Below are positions 25,930-34,808 of a stretch of 42,095 nt of DNA, piece by piece. Position 1 is the first letter of the stretch; each line of letters opens with the position of its first letter. The stretch is from positions 1 to 42,095 of the forward strand of contig NZ_SCTC01000040.1 of NCBI RefSeq assembly GCF_004299445.1, given 5' to 3'. The translations under genes and the position numbers were made by a program. The stretch is from Phenylobacterium sp. (GTDB lineage: Bacteria; Pseudomonadota; Alphaproteobacteria; Caulobacterales; Caulobacteraceae). A model generated the notes under the pieces. It saw nothing but the letters and a program-made list of their open reading frames with translations, did no database searches and was not told the origin of the DNA.

Positions 25930-26496
25930 ATGGTGGTGGAGCTGCGCAGGGTTGAAACGGCCTACCAAGGGTTCTTGACCCTGATGGTCGCGACCTGCAC
26001 CGGGCCCGACGGCGAGACGTTCCGTCGCGAGATCGAACACCACGGGCGGGCCGCCTGCGTCCTGCCCTATGACCCCGCACGCAAGGTGGCGCTGATGATC
26101 AACCTGCCGCGCGCGCCGGTGATCTGGGCCGGAGGGCCGCCTGAGCTGCTCGAGGCCCCGGCGGGTATGGTCGAGAACGAGGATCCCGAGGACACCGCCA
26201 TCCGCGAAGCGCTGGAAGAGGCAGGCGTCGCCTTGCGCCGACTGGACGCCGTGGCCTCTCCCTTCTCGATGCCGGGCGTGTCGAGCGAGCGGATCGATCT
26301 GTTCCTGGCGGAGTACTCCCAGGGCGACCGTACCGGCCCCGGCGGCGGGGTCGAGGGCGAGAACGAGCATATCTCTGTCCAAGAAGTTCCGCTGTCGCGG
26401 CTCTGGGCATGGGTCGAGCAGCGCAAGATCGAAGACCTGAAGTCGCTGGCGCTGATCCTGGCGCTGAAGGTTCGGCGGCCTGAGCTGTTCGCCTAG
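25930..26496 (+). CDS. Nudix hydrolase, NudK-like nucleoside-diphosphate-sugar pyrophosphatase
   Basis: 188 residues. The Nudix box runs GMVENEDPEDTAIREALEEAGV, with the catalytic REALEE core intact; it is one residue shorter in its first loop than the usual box, as in E. coli NudK. A GVSSERIDLFLAEYS segment followed by GGGVEGENEHI also matches NudK, which cleaves GDP-mannose and ADP-ribose-type compounds. So a nucleoside-diphosphate-sugar role is likely. ATG at 25930 has GGGAG at 25916-25920; a frame open to 25858 exists. It is divergent from the erythromycin-esterase-like gene and starts a rightward run with usg. Confidence 0.88.
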   Translation: MVVELRRVETAYQGFLTLMVATCTGPDGETFRREIEHHGRAACVLPYDPARKVALMINLPRAPVIWAGGPPELLEAPAGMVENEDPEDTAIREALEEAGVALRRLDAVASPFSMPGVSSERIDLFLAEYSQGDRTGPGGGVEGENEHISVQEVPLSRLWAWVEQRKIEDLKSLALILALKVRRPELFA

Positions 26497-26615
26497 CAGC
26501 AACCTCCCCCGCCGAGTGCTAACATGTTGTATTAATGGTGTTTTCAGAAAGAATCAGGCTTCATCTCCAGCAGCGTGGCCGCACGCGCCGCGCATGATTC
26601 TGTCTGCGAGGTTCC

Positions 26616-26888
26616 ATGAAGGTGTCGCCGGAGTTCAGGAAGCAACTGGAAGGCTACGGCCTGACCACGGCCGAGATTCTCTACCGCATGCCGGACCACC
26701 CGAGTCTCCTGCAGAGCTATCTCTGGCAGGACTACGACCTGTTCCCCGAGTTCCCGACGCTGCGGAAGTTCCTCGACTTCTGGACCCGCCAGCTCGACGG
26801 CCCTCTGTTCAAGGTCACCGTTGGCCATTGCAAGCTGATCAAGCCGGCCGAACTGAAGGCGGTCGGAGCCGAGTTTCGGCTGCACTGA
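26616..26888 (+). CDS. usg: Usg-family protein
   Basis: 90 residues, a clear member of the Usg family: GYGLTTAEILYRMPDHPSLLQ, YLWQDYDLFPEFPTL and VGHCKLIKPAELKAV. The family is common in alphaproteobacteria and was named for its place near trpF in some genomes, but its function is unknown. It has no signal or membrane segment. GAGG seven bases before the ATG supports the start. The preceding 119-bp gap is AT-richer than its surroundings and may hold the promoter. Confidence 0.92.
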   Translation: MKVSPEFRKQLEGYGLTTAEILYRMPDHPSLLQSYLWQDYDLFPEFPTLRKFLDFWTRQLDGPLFKVTVGHCKLIKPAELKAVGAEFRLH

Positions 26889-26917
26889 GGCTGCGGCTCG
26901 ACAGGAGCCGAATCCGC

Positions 26918-28534
26918 GTGGCTGATGTCGGGGTGCTGAAGCCGCTCACCGCCGTCCTACTCGCCGCAACCTGGCTCGCCGCCTGCCAGGGCGCGCCCCA
27001 GCGCGCCGCCTGCCCGGCCGGGAAGGTCTGTCTGGAGTACGGCAACAACTCCGAGCCCCAGACCCTGGACCCCGGCAAGGCCAATCTGGTCGACGAAGCT
27101 TCGATCATCGGCGACCTGATCGAGGGCCTGACCACCGACGCGCCCGATGCGACCCCTGTGCCTGGCGCCGCGGCCCGCTGGGAGACCAGCCCCGACGGCC
27201 TGGTCTGGACCTTCCATTTGCGCGAGGCGCGCTGGTCGGATGGCCGCCCCGTGACCGCGGACGATTTCGTCTATGGCCTGCGCCGCACGCTCGATCCCAA
27301 GACGGCGTCGATCTACGCCTACCTGCTGTACGTGATCAAAGGCGGGCAGGCCTTGAATGAAGGCAAGGCCACGCCCGAGACCCTGGGCGCCGTGGCCCTG
27401 GATGCGCGCACCGTGCAGATCACGCTGGAGCACCCGGCGCCCTACCTGCCCGAGCTCCTCAAGCATCAGAGCTTCTTCCCTGTGCCCAAGCACGTGGTCG
27501 AAAAGTACGGCGACGGCTGGGTAAAGCCGGGGCGCTTCGTCTCGAACGGCGCCTTTCGCCTCACGTCGTGGCGGCTCGGCGACCGGATCACGGTCGAGAA
27601 GAACCCTTACTACTGGGACGCCAGCAACGTCTGCATCGACCGGGTCAACTACTACCCCACCCCCGACGTCGTCACCGCCGAGCGGCGGATCGCTCGTGGC
27701 GAACTCGATCTCAACACGCGCTTCCAATCCAACCGCTATGAGCGGCTGCAGAAGACCATGCCGGGCGTGCCGCGCACCGGCGTCTCGCTGGCCACCGCCT
27801 ACATGTCGTTCAACACGCGCGACGTGGCCGCCTTCCGCGACATCAGGGTGCGCCGGGCGCTGTCGATGACGGTGGACCGCGACTTTATCGCCAGGAAGCT
27901 GCTGCGCGCCGGCCAGCAACCGGCTTACGCCTTCGTACCCCCCATCACCGCCGGCTATGTGAAGAACGGTCCGCGCGTCGCCTGGGCCGACATGCCGTTC
28001 GCCCAGCGACAGGTCGAGGCCAAGCGGCTGCTGGCCGCGGCGGGGTTCACGGCGAAACGACCGTTGAGGCTCACCATCACCACGCCCAACAACACTGACA
28101 CGCTGCTGCTGATGGAGGCGATCCAGGCCGACTGGCGGGCCGTTGGCGTCGAGGTCAAACTGGCGCAGTACGAGTCCGGCGTCGCCTTCAGCGCCTACCG
28201 CAACCGCGACTACGAGGTGGGTTCGATGAGCTGGTACGGGGACTTCAACGACCCCGTGACGTTCCTCGGCCTCTTCAAGTCCGATACCGGCGCGCAGAAC
28301 TACGGCGACTACAAGAACCCCGCCTATGACGCCCTGCTGGCCGCCGCCGACCAGGAGCCGGACCGCGCGAGGCGCGCAGACATCCTGGCGCAGGCCGAGA
28401 ATCTGATCCTCGACGACGAGGCCACGATCCCGATCTACTTCGTGGTGAATCGTAACCTGGTCAGCAAGCGCATCACGGGCTGGGTGGACAATGCGCCGAA
28501 CTTCCACCGCACACGGTGGATGTGCCTGAAGTAG
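26918..28534 (+). CDS. Oligopeptide-binding lipoprotein (ABC substrate-binding family 5)
   Basis: 538 residues. The signal peptide ends in the lipobox LAAC, giving a lipoprotein. The mature protein is a standard OppA/MppA-type binding protein: YGNNSEPQTLDPGKA, the NLVDEASIIGDLIEGL segment, WTFHLREARWSDGRPVTADDFVYGLRRTLDP-type core, and FVSNGAFRLTSWRLGDRITVEKNPYYWD, all read in pieces. GTG at 26918 has AGGAG at 26903-26907; a later in-frame GTG at 26933 is possible. No ABC permease or ATPase gene is adjacent, so it is an orphan that must share a transporter or serve as a sensor. Confidence 0.93.
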   Translation: MADVGVLKPLTAVLLAATWLAACQGAPQRAACPAGKVCLEYGNNSEPQTLDPGKANLVDEASIIGDLIEGLTTDAPDATPVPGAAARWETSPDGLVWTFHLREARWSDGRPVTADDFVYGLRRTLDPKTASIYAYLLYVIKGGQALNEGKATPETLGAVALDARTVQITLEHPAPYLPELLKHQSFFPVPKHVVEKYGDGWVKPGRFVSNGAFRLTSWRLGDRITVEKNPYYWDASNVCIDRVNYYPTPDVVTAERRIARGELDLNTRFQSNRYERLQKTMPGVPRTGVSLATAYMSFNTRDVAAFRDIRVRRALSMTVDRDFIARKLLRAGQQPAYAFVPPITAGYVKNGPRVAWADMPFAQRQVEAKRLLAAAGFTAKRPLRLTITTPNNTDTLLLMEAIQADWRAVGVEVKLAQYESGVAFSAYRNRDYEVGSMSWYGDFNDPVTFLGLFKSDTGAQNYGDYKNPAYDALLAAADQEPDRARRADILAQAENLILDDEATIPIYFVVNRNLVSKRITGWVDNAPNFHRTRWMCLK

Positions 28535-28538
28535 TCGC

Positions 28539-28832
28539 CTAACGGTATTCGTAGTGGCAGCGCTTCTTCTTGGCCTTGTTCTTGGCGATCTCGTGACCCG
28601 CCACGGCGCCGACACCGGCTCCGATCAGGGTGCCCTCGGTCTTGGCGCCGCCGCCCGCCACCACATTGCCCAGCACGCCGCCAGCGACCGCGCCGATGAC
28701 GGTTCCGTTCGTGGCCTTCTTCTTCACGTCCTTGCAGACCAGCACCCGCTTGGCCTCGGCCGGGACCGGAGCGGCGACCAGGGCGCCCCCGGACAGGGCG
28801 AACACCAGGGCGGCGACCAATCGATTGCGCAT
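28539..28832 (-). CDS. Glycine-zipper (17 kDa surface antigen-like) small protein
   Basis: 97 residues with a signal peptide (about 1-27, ending AEA-K). The mature part has a glycine-zipper repeat, GTVIGAVAGGVLGNVVAGGGAKTEGTLIGAGVGAVAGHEIAKN, here split at GGG for reading, and a basic tail ending CHYEYR. Such motifs belong to the Rick_17kDa_Anti family and are found in outer-membrane-associated proteins. AGGAG before the ATG at 28832 supports the start. It converges on the peptide-binding gene with a four-base gap. Confidence 0.85.
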   Translation of the reverse strand: MRNRLVAALVFALSGGALVAAPVPAEAKRVLVCKDVKKKATNGTVIGAVAGGVLGNVVAGGGAKTEGTLIGAGVGAVAGHEIAKNKAKKKRCHYEYR

Positions 28833-28958
28833 AGCAACGCTCCTCTGAACCTGAAACACCGACCCGCCCGACGCCCTTAACCCGCAAGGCCGTACTTGGG
28901 TTTCCTCAAGGGCGCCGATACGACTTGTCGCGAACACGGATTCGCTTCGGGGGCGGCG

Positions 28959-30143
28959 GTGCAGAAGAAGTCGGTCGCGGGCGGCCTGGTCGTTTTCATC
29001 TGCTTCCTGATCGCGGCGGTCGAGGGCTACGACATCCAGGCGTTCGGCGTGGCCGCGCCCCGGTTGGCCCCGGAGCTGGGTCTAAATCCCTCGCAGGTCG
29101 GCTGGGCGGCCAGCGTGGCCATGGTCGGCCTGGTCATCGGCGCCTTCGCCGGGGGGTGGCTGGCCGACCGCACAGGCCGGCGGCCGGTGCTGATCGGCTC
29201 GGTCTTGCTGTTCGGCGGCTTCTCTCTGGTGACGGCGGGGGCCCATTCGTTCGACGCCCTGCTGTGGGCGCGGTTCGCCACGGGCCTCGGCTTCGGCGGC
29301 GCCATGCCCAACCTGATCGCGGTGGCGGTCGAGATCGCCAAGCCCGAGCGCCGCGCCGCAACGGTGGCCGCGATGTTCTGCGGCATGCCCGTCGGCGGGG
29401 CGACGGCGGCCCTCATCGCGCGGCTCGCGGGCGAGGGGCTGGACTGGCGGGCGATCTTCATTGCGGGCGGCGTCGTGCCGCTGGTGCTGGCGCCCGTGAT
29501 CTACCTGTTGCTGCCCGAGACCCGGCCTGCCGCAGACCCGAAGGCCGACCGCAACCTGATCCGGGCCCTGTTTGCTGAGGGCAGAGCCGCGCCCACGCTG
29601 CTCGTCTGGGCGGCGTTCATGCTGACCCTGGTCGTGCTCTACCTGGCGCTCAACTGGCTGCCGACCCTGGTGGTCGACAAGGGTCTGCCGGCGTCGGAGG
29701 GCTTCGCAGCCTCGATGGCGTTCAACATCGCCGGCGTCGTAGGCTCGCTTCTGGTCGGCGCGGTGACCGACCGCCTAGGCTGGCGCTGGCCGCTGGTGGT
29801 CGCCTACATGGCGCTGGGCGCCGCGATGGCGGGTCTGGCCGCCGCAGGGGCCTCGCTGTCGATCATGATGCTGTCGGCGGCGGCCGGGTTCCTCGTGATG
29901 GGCGCGCAGTTCTCGCTCTACGCCGTCGCGCCGATGCTCTACCCGGCCCAGCTGCGTGGCGCGGGCGCTGGCGCCGCCGTGGCGATCGGCCGACTGGGGT
30001 CCATCGCCGGACCGCTGATCGCGGGCGAGTTGCGCAATGGCGGCTTCAGCCCCGGCGAGGTTTTCCTGACCATGACGCCGGTGGCGCTGGCGGCGGCGGC
30101 GATCGTGTTCGCTCTGGCCCGTACGGCCCGGCCCGCCGCCTAG
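28959..30143 (+). CDS. MFS transporter, aromatic-acid:H+ symporter-like (AAHS)
   Basis: 394 residues with twelve hydrophobic segments. The first helix carries FEGYD-like sequence (AAVEGYDIQAFGVAAP), typical of the AAHS group (PcaK, BenK), and the loop motif GGWLADRTGRRPVL is MFS motif A. The second half contains GSLLVGAVTDRLG, the second motif A copy. It probably moves an aromatic or organic acid with protons, but the substrate is not fixed by sequence. The start is GTG at 28959, chosen to sit just before the first helix; a TTG frame extends to 28896. The next MFS gene begins one base after its stop. Confidence 0.87.
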   Translation: MQKKSVAGGLVVFICFLIAAVEGYDIQAFGVAAPRLAPELGLNPSQVGWAASVAMVGLVIGAFAGGWLADRTGRRPVLIGSVLLFGGFSLVTAGAHSFDALLWARFATGLGFGGAMPNLIAVAVEIAKPERRAATVAAMFCGMPVGGATAALIARLAGEGLDWRAIFIAGGVVPLVLAPVIYLLLPETRPAADPKADRNLIRALFAEGRAAPTLLVWAAFMLTLVVLYLALNWLPTLVVDKGLPASEGFAASMAFNIAGVVGSLLVGAVTDRLGWRWPLVVAYMALGAAMAGLAAAGASLSIMMLSAAAGFLVMGAQFSLYAVAPMLYPAQLRGAGAGAAVAIGRLGSIAGPLIAGELRNGGFSPGEVFLTMTPVALAAAAIVFALARTARPAA

Positions 30144-30144
30144 C

Positions 30145-31404
30145 ATGGCGACCGTCGCACGCCTGCGATGGTGGATCGTCGGCCTCGTCTGCGTCGGCAC
30201 GATCATCAACTACATCGATCGCAACGCCCTGGGCGTTCTGGCGCCGCACCTGACGCAGGAGCTCGACCTTTCGACCCAGGAGTATTCTTGGATCGTGGCC
30301 GCCTTCCAGGTGGCCTACACCCTGATGCAACCGGTGTGCGGCGCGATCCTGGACTGGGCCGGTCTGAAGGCCGCCTTCGCGCTCTTCGCCGTGGCGTGGT
30401 CGCTGGCCGGGATGGGCCATGCCTTCGCAGGCGGCTGGGTGTCGCTGGCGGCGCTGCGCGGCGCGCTGGGCGCCAGCGAAGCGGCGGCCATCCCGGCGGG
30501 CATCAAGGCGATCGGCGAGTGGTTCGGACCGAAGGACCGTTCGGTCGCGGTGGGTTTCTTCAACGCCGGGACCTCGCTGGGCGCGATGATCGCCCCGCCC
30601 CTGGTGATCTGGCTGACGCTGACCTGGGACTGGCGCACGGCGTTCCTGGTGACCGGCAGCCTGGGCCTGGTCTGGGCCTTCGCGTGGTGGCGGCTGTACG
30701 AGCGCCCGGCGCGGCATCCGGCCCTCTCCGACGTCGAACGTGCGAAGGCGCCCGCCGAGCCCGAAACCGGCGTCGCCGTGCCGTTCCGCGCGCTGCTGGC
30801 CGACCGCACCTTCTGGGCGCTGGCGATCCCACGGTTCCTGGCCGAGCCGGCGTGGCAGACCTTCAGCTTCTGGATCCCGCTCTACCTCGCCAGGGAGCGG
30901 GGGCTCGATCTCAAAGGCGTCGCGATGTTCGCGTGGATGCCGTTTCTGGCCGCAGACCTGGGCGGGATCCTGGGCGGCTACCTGTCGCCTTTCCTGATGG
31001 GCCGTCTGAAGCTGGGCCTGCTGACCTCGCGGGCCGTCGGCGTCGGGCTGGGCGCCGCGCTGATGATCGCACCGGCCTGCGTGGGTCTCGCGCACGGGCC
31101 CCTGGCCGCGATCGCCCTCTTCTGCGTCGGCGGCTTTGCGCACCAGATGATCTCGGTGTTGATCAACACGCTGACCACCGACGTCTTCCCCCGCCAGTCC
31201 CTGGCCCGCGCCAACGGCCTCGTCGGCATGATGGGCTGGACCGGTGGGCTGCTGTTCTCGCTGCTTGTGGGCGCACTGGCCGATCGCACCGGCTTCGGCC
31301 CCCTCTTCGCCCTCCTGGGCGTATTCGACATCGCGGGCGCGCTGGTGCTGTTCGCCCTGCTGCGGCCTGCTGCGCGCGACCGCCTCGGCCCGGCGATGGG
31401 ATAG
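30145..31404 (+). CDS. MFS transporter, ExuT/anion:cation symporter-like
   Basis: 419 residues, twelve membrane segments. The opening WIVGLVCVGTIINYIDRNALGVLAP and the EYSWIVAAFQVAYTLMQPVCG segment are typical of the anion:cation symporter family (hexuronate and related organic anions). It is a different MFS subfamily from its neighbour, so this is not a simple duplication. The ATG begins one base after the stop of the first MFS gene, so the two are probably co-translated. The TonB receptor locus follows after 103 bases. Confidence 0.88.
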   Translation: MATVARLRWWIVGLVCVGTIINYIDRNALGVLAPHLTQELDLSTQEYSWIVAAFQVAYTLMQPVCGAILDWAGLKAAFALFAVAWSLAGMGHAFAGGWVSLAALRGALGASEAAAIPAGIKAIGEWFGPKDRSVAVGFFNAGTSLGAMIAPPLVIWLTLTWDWRTAFLVTGSLGLVWAFAWWRLYERPARHPALSDVERAKAPAEPETGVAVPFRALLADRTFWALAIPRFLAEPAWQTFSFWIPLYLARERGLDLKGVAMFAWMPFLAADLGGILGGYLSPFLMGRLKLGLLTSRAVGVGLGAALMIAPACVGLAHGPLAAIALFCVGGFAHQMISVLINTLTTDVFPRQSLARANGLVGMMGWTGGLLFSLLVGALADRTGFGPLFALLGVFDIAGALVLFALLRPAARDRLGPAMG

Positions 31405-31447
31405 CCGGCGGCAAGATCGATCACGGCCCGACGCAGGCATGTGATAT

Positions 31448-31462
31448 TGCGAATGACTCGCA
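31448..31462 (+). promoter_or_regulatory. Fur-box-like palindrome before the TonB receptor
   Basis: TGCGAATGACTCGCA is a 7-1-7 inverted repeat with one mismatch pair (T/C) and outer arms TGCGA/TCGCA. It follows the layout of the Fur operator TGATAAT-N-ATTATCA with CG replacing the inner AT/TA pairs. It lies 45 bases before the TonB-receptor start, where a repressor would cover the promoter. It also contains a GACTC, which is a CcrM-type GANTC methylation site. Binding is inferred. Confidence 0.5.
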
Positions 31463-31507
31463 CTAACCTTTGCCCTATAGGCCACCTCTCAATCTTTCGA
31501 GGGGACC

Positions 31508-33631
31508 ATGCGGACCGCGCTTCTGACGTCGACGATCCTGGCCACCGCCCTGCTGGCGCACGCTGCAGCGGCCCAAACCGCCGATGCCGGCCGCGAAGTC
31601 GAGGAGGTCACCGTCACCGCGGCCCGCACGGTGCTGCCGGCCAACGCCCTGCCGCTCACCGTCGAGGTGATCGGCGCTGAAGACCTGAAGCAGCAGGTGA
31701 CCATCGGCGGCTCGGTGGTCGACGCCGTCGCAGCGCTGACACCCTCATTCTCGCCCACCCGCCAGAAGCTGTCGGGCGCCGGCGAGACCCTGCGCGGCCG
31801 CTCGCCGCTGTACGCCATCAACGGCATCCCGCAATCGACCCCGCTGCGCGACGGCTCGCGCGACGGCTTCACGATCGACCCGTTCTTCGTCGACCGCGTC
31901 GAGCTGATCTTCGGCTCCAACGCCCTTCAGGGCATCGGCGGCACGGGCGGCATCGTCAACCAGGTGACTGTGGGCGCGCCGAAGGAAGAGGGCGTCAGCG
32001 GCCGCGTCCTTCTGCAGAACCTCTCCGACAACGGCTTCCACGGCGACGGCTCGGGCTACAAGGCCGCCGGGCTGCTGAGCTGGAAAGAGGGCGCGTTCGA
32101 CGCCACCGCCGGCGCCGCCTACGAGAAGCGCGGCGCCTATTACGACGGCAAGGGTCGGCGCGTCGGCTTCGACGCCGCCCAGGGCGAGACCCAGGATTCC
32201 GACAGCTGGTCGCTGTTCGGCCGCTTCGGCTACGCGCTCAGCGACACCGCCCGCGCCGACCTGATCCTGAGCCGCTTCCAGCTGGCCGGGGACGGCGACT
32301 ACGTGAACGTCGCCGGCAACCGCACCACCGGCGTCCCGTCGACCGCCCGCCGCGGCGTCCAGCCCGGCACGCCGGCGCGTGGCCGCACCGAGAGCGCCTC
32401 GATCTCGTACACCGACACCGACCTGGCCGGGGGCAACCTGGTGACCCAGGCCTTCTGGAACCGCACGAAGGACCTGTTCGGCGGCGACTCCGGCGCCACC
32501 TTCCAGGACATCCGCATCGCGCCGCTGGGCACGCTGCTGGACCAGTCCGAGAACCGCTCGCGCAAGCTGGGCGCCAAGTTCAGCTATGAGCGCGCCGTTC
32601 CCGGCCTGGATGGCCTGACCGCCACCGTCGGCCTTGACCTCTTGAAGGACCGCACCGAGCAGGCGCTGGTCCGCACAGACCGCGTCTGGGTGCCGCCGAC
32701 CCGGTACACCAGCGTCGCGCCGTTCTTGCAGGGCAACCTGGCCCTCTTCGACGAGCGGCTGCGCCTCGCCGGCGGCCTGCGCCACGAGAAGGTTCAGATC
32801 AAGGTCGACGACTTCACCACCCTGGCGTTCTACGGCTCCCGCGCCGTGGCGGGCGGCTCGCCCGAGTTCTCGGATACCCTGGTAAACGCCGGCGTGATCT
32901 TCGAACCCACGCCGGGCATCCGCGGCTACGTCAGCTATGCGGAGGGCTACACGGTTCCGGACGTTGGCCGCATCACGCGCGCGATCAACATCAACGGCGT
33001 CGATATCGACGACTATCTCGACATCAGCCCGATCATCTCGAACAACCGCGAAGTCGGCGTCGAGCTGAAGCGCGGGCCCTTCGACGCCAACGCCACCTAC
33101 TTCTGGTCGACCAGCACCAAGGGCCAGCTGCTGGTGCTGGTGGGCACGGTGTTCGAGGTCCAGCGCCAGCGGGTCGAGATCGAGGGCTTCGAGTTCAACG
33201 TCACCGCCCGCACGCCCATCGAAGGCCTGACGGTCCAGGCGGGCTACGCCGACCTGAAGGGTCGCGCGGACTCCAACGCCGACGGTCGCGTCGACATCGA
33301 CCTGGACGGCGCCAACATCTCGCCCGACCGCGTGGTGCTGGCCGCCAACTATCGCGAGGGCCCGTGGTCGGGCCGCCTGCAGCTGGGCAAGTACCTGAGC
33401 CGCGACTTCCAGGGCGCCGATCCGCGCAACAGCTTCGCGGGCTACACCCTGGTGGACGCCACCGTGCGCTACGAGTTCGAGCGCTGGGGCGGGCTGACGC
33501 TGGCCGTCGCCAACCTCTTTGACGAATACTACATCGACTACAACACCGACACGCAGCAGCCGACCAACAACGCCCGGTTCTTCTCCGGCCGCGGCCGCAC
33601 CTTCACGCTGGCATGGGACTACCGCTTCTGA
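31508..33631 (+). CDS. TonB-dependent outer-membrane receptor, siderophore type
   Basis: 707 residues. A signal peptide (1-22, ending AAA-Q) is followed by a TonB box-like EEVTVTAAR near residue 32, a plug domain (about 45-155, with RGRSPLYAINGIPQS), and a long 22-strand barrel ending in the classical Phe (AWDYRF). The plug and barrel style (LRGR, SNALQGIGGTGGIVNQVT, FDEYYIDYNTDTQQPTNNARFFSGRGRTF in pieces) resemble ferric-siderophore receptors. AGGGG before the ATG supports the start. A PepSY reductase gene overlaps the stop, and a Fur-like box is upstream, both supporting iron uptake. Confidence 0.92.
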   Translation: MRTALLTSTILATALLAHAAAAQTADAGREVEEVTVTAARTVLPANALPLTVEVIGAEDLKQQVTIGGSVVDAVAALTPSFSPTRQKLSGAGETLRGRSPLYAINGIPQSTPLRDGSRDGFTIDPFFVDRVELIFGSNALQGIGGTGGIVNQVTVGAPKEEGVSGRVLLQNLSDNGFHGDGSGYKAAGLLSWKEGAFDATAGAAYEKRGAYYDGKGRRVGFDAAQGETQDSDSWSLFGRFGYALSDTARADLILSRFQLAGDGDYVNVAGNRTTGVPSTARRGVQPGTPARGRTESASISYTDTDLAGGNLVTQAFWNRTKDLFGGDSGATFQDIRIAPLGTLLDQSENRSRKLGAKFSYERAVPGLDGLTATVGLDLLKDRTEQALVRTDRVWVPPTRYTSVAPFLQGNLALFDERLRLAGGLRHEKVQIKVDDFTTLAFYGSRAVAGGSPEFSDTLVNAGVIFEPTPGIRGYVSYAEGYTVPDVGRITRAININGVDIDDYLDISPIISNNREVGVELKRGPFDANATYFWSTSTKGQLLVLVGTVFEVQRQRVEIEGFEFNVTARTPIEGLTVQAGYADLKGRADSNADGRVDIDLDGANISPDRVVLAANYREGPWSGRLQLGKYLSRDFQGADPRNSFAGYTLVDATVRYEFERWGGLTLAVANLFDEYYIDYNTDTQQPTNNARFFSGRGRTFTLAWDYRF

Positions 33632-34710
33632 TGATGCGGCTCCTCGATCTCCTGCACCGCTGGCTGGGCGGCGTGATCGGCCTGCTGCTGGCGGTCCTCG
33701 GCGTCTCGGGCGCCCTGCTCGTGCACAAGGACGTCTGGACCGGAGTGCCCGGCGCGGGCGACCCACATGTGACCGAGACCGCGGCCCTCGCGGCGGCCGC
33801 GCAGCGGCTGATGGCCGATCCCGAGACCCGGCCTCGCAGCATCGTCTTCGCGACCGATGGCTTCGGCCTGAATCGGCTGAGCTTCGAGGGCGAAGCGGGG
33901 GCCTACGCCGACCAAGCCGGCCAGATCGTCACCCGCTGGGAGAGCCAGTGGGAGCGGCCCGAGGTCTGGCTCTTCGACCTGCACCACCATCTGTTCTACG
34001 GCGACACCGGCGAGATGGTGGCGGGCGTCGCAGGACTGGTCGGACTGGGCTTCGTGATCACCGGCCTGATCCTCTGGTGGCCGCTGCGCCATTCCTACGT
34101 GTTCCGCCTGGTCCCGAGGGATCTCTCGCGCTTCGCGATCCTGCGACACCACCGCGACTGGGGCGTCCTGCTGGCGCCCGTGCTGGCGCTGTCGATGGTC
34201 ACCGGCGCCATAATGATTTTCCGGCCCGTGACGAACCTGGTGCTGGGTCCGGGCGCCGAGGCCGAGATCACCCGGAGCCTGAAGCCGCCCCCGCCGCTCA
34301 AGGGGGTGAAATTGGCGCCGGACCTCGACTGGGGCGGCATGATCCGCGAAGCCCGCCGCCTCTACCCGACCGCCGAGGTGCGGATCCTGTCGCTGCCGCG
34401 CGAAGGCTCTGGCCTGGTCAGCCTGCGCCTGCGTCAGCAAGAGGAGTGGTTGCCCAACGGACGCACGACCCTGTGGTTCGCCGCCGACACGGGCCGGCTG
34501 GTCCAGGCGCGCGACGCCCTGAAGCTGCCCGCCCGGGCCCAGGCCTTCAACGCGATCTACTCGCTGCACGCCGCCAAGGTGGGCGGCCTGCCCTATCGCC
34601 TCGTGATGACGGTCTCGGGCCTGACCCTGGGCCTCTTCGGCACGCTCACCGTCTGGACCTTCTGGTTCCGCCGCAAGCCGCGTCAGAAGCGCGAGCCGCG
34701 CATCGCCTGA
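33631..34710 (+). CDS. PepSY-associated membrane protein, ferric-siderophore reductase-like
   Basis: 359 residues with four membrane helices: an N-terminal one after LLDLLHRWLGG, two in the middle (EMVAGVAGLVGLGFVITGLILWWP and DWGVLLAPVLALSMVTGAIM, split for reading), and a C-terminal one (VMTVSGLTLGLFGTLTVW). Conserved histidines flank them: LHRW, LHHHLF, RHHRDW and SLHAAK, which could bind haem as in FoxB-type siderophore-iron reductases. The ATG at 33631 overlaps the receptor's stop by one base (TGATG). It would reduce ferric chelates after outer-membrane import. Confidence 0.9.
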   Translation: MMRLLDLLHRWLGGVIGLLLAVLGVSGALLVHKDVWTGVPGAGDPHVTETAALAAAAQRLMADPETRPRSIVFATDGFGLNRLSFEGEAGAYADQAGQIVTRWESQWERPEVWLFDLHHHLFYGDTGEMVAGVAGLVGLGFVITGLILWWPLRHSYVFRLVPRDLSRFAILRHHRDWGVLLAPVLALSMVTGAIMIFRPVTNLVLGPGAEAEITRSLKPPPPLKGVKLAPDLDWGGMIREARRLYPTAEVRILSLPREGSGLVSLRLRQQEEWLPNGRTTLWFAADTGRLVQARDALKLPARAQAFNAIYSLHAAKVGGLPYRLVMTVSGLTLGLFGTLTVWTFWFRRKPRQKREPRIA

Positions 34711-34715
34711 CGCAA

Positions 34716-34791
34716 GAGGGCCGCCGGATGGCTCCGGGCGGCCCTCATCCGTCAGCCTGCGGCTGACACCTTCTCCCGCAAGGGGAGAAGG
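34716..34791. repeat. Hairpin cluster between convergent genes
   Basis: AGGGCCGCC/GGGCGGCCCT arms (34717-34725 and 34736-34745), then GTCAGCC/GGCTGAC (34751-34757 and 34761-34767), then CCTTCTCCC/GGGAGAAGG (34769-34777 and 34783-34791). None has a T-run; the last two are of the dispersed intergenic-repeat type. They may stop transcription from either side. Confidence 0.7.
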
Positions 34792-34808
34792 CTCGCGAGC
34801 GTCTGTCG

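Noticed and set aside
31745..33766. A 673-codon antisense frame over the TonB receptor
   Set aside because: It mirrors the receptor codons, has no family features and no ribosome site; the receptor itself is certain.
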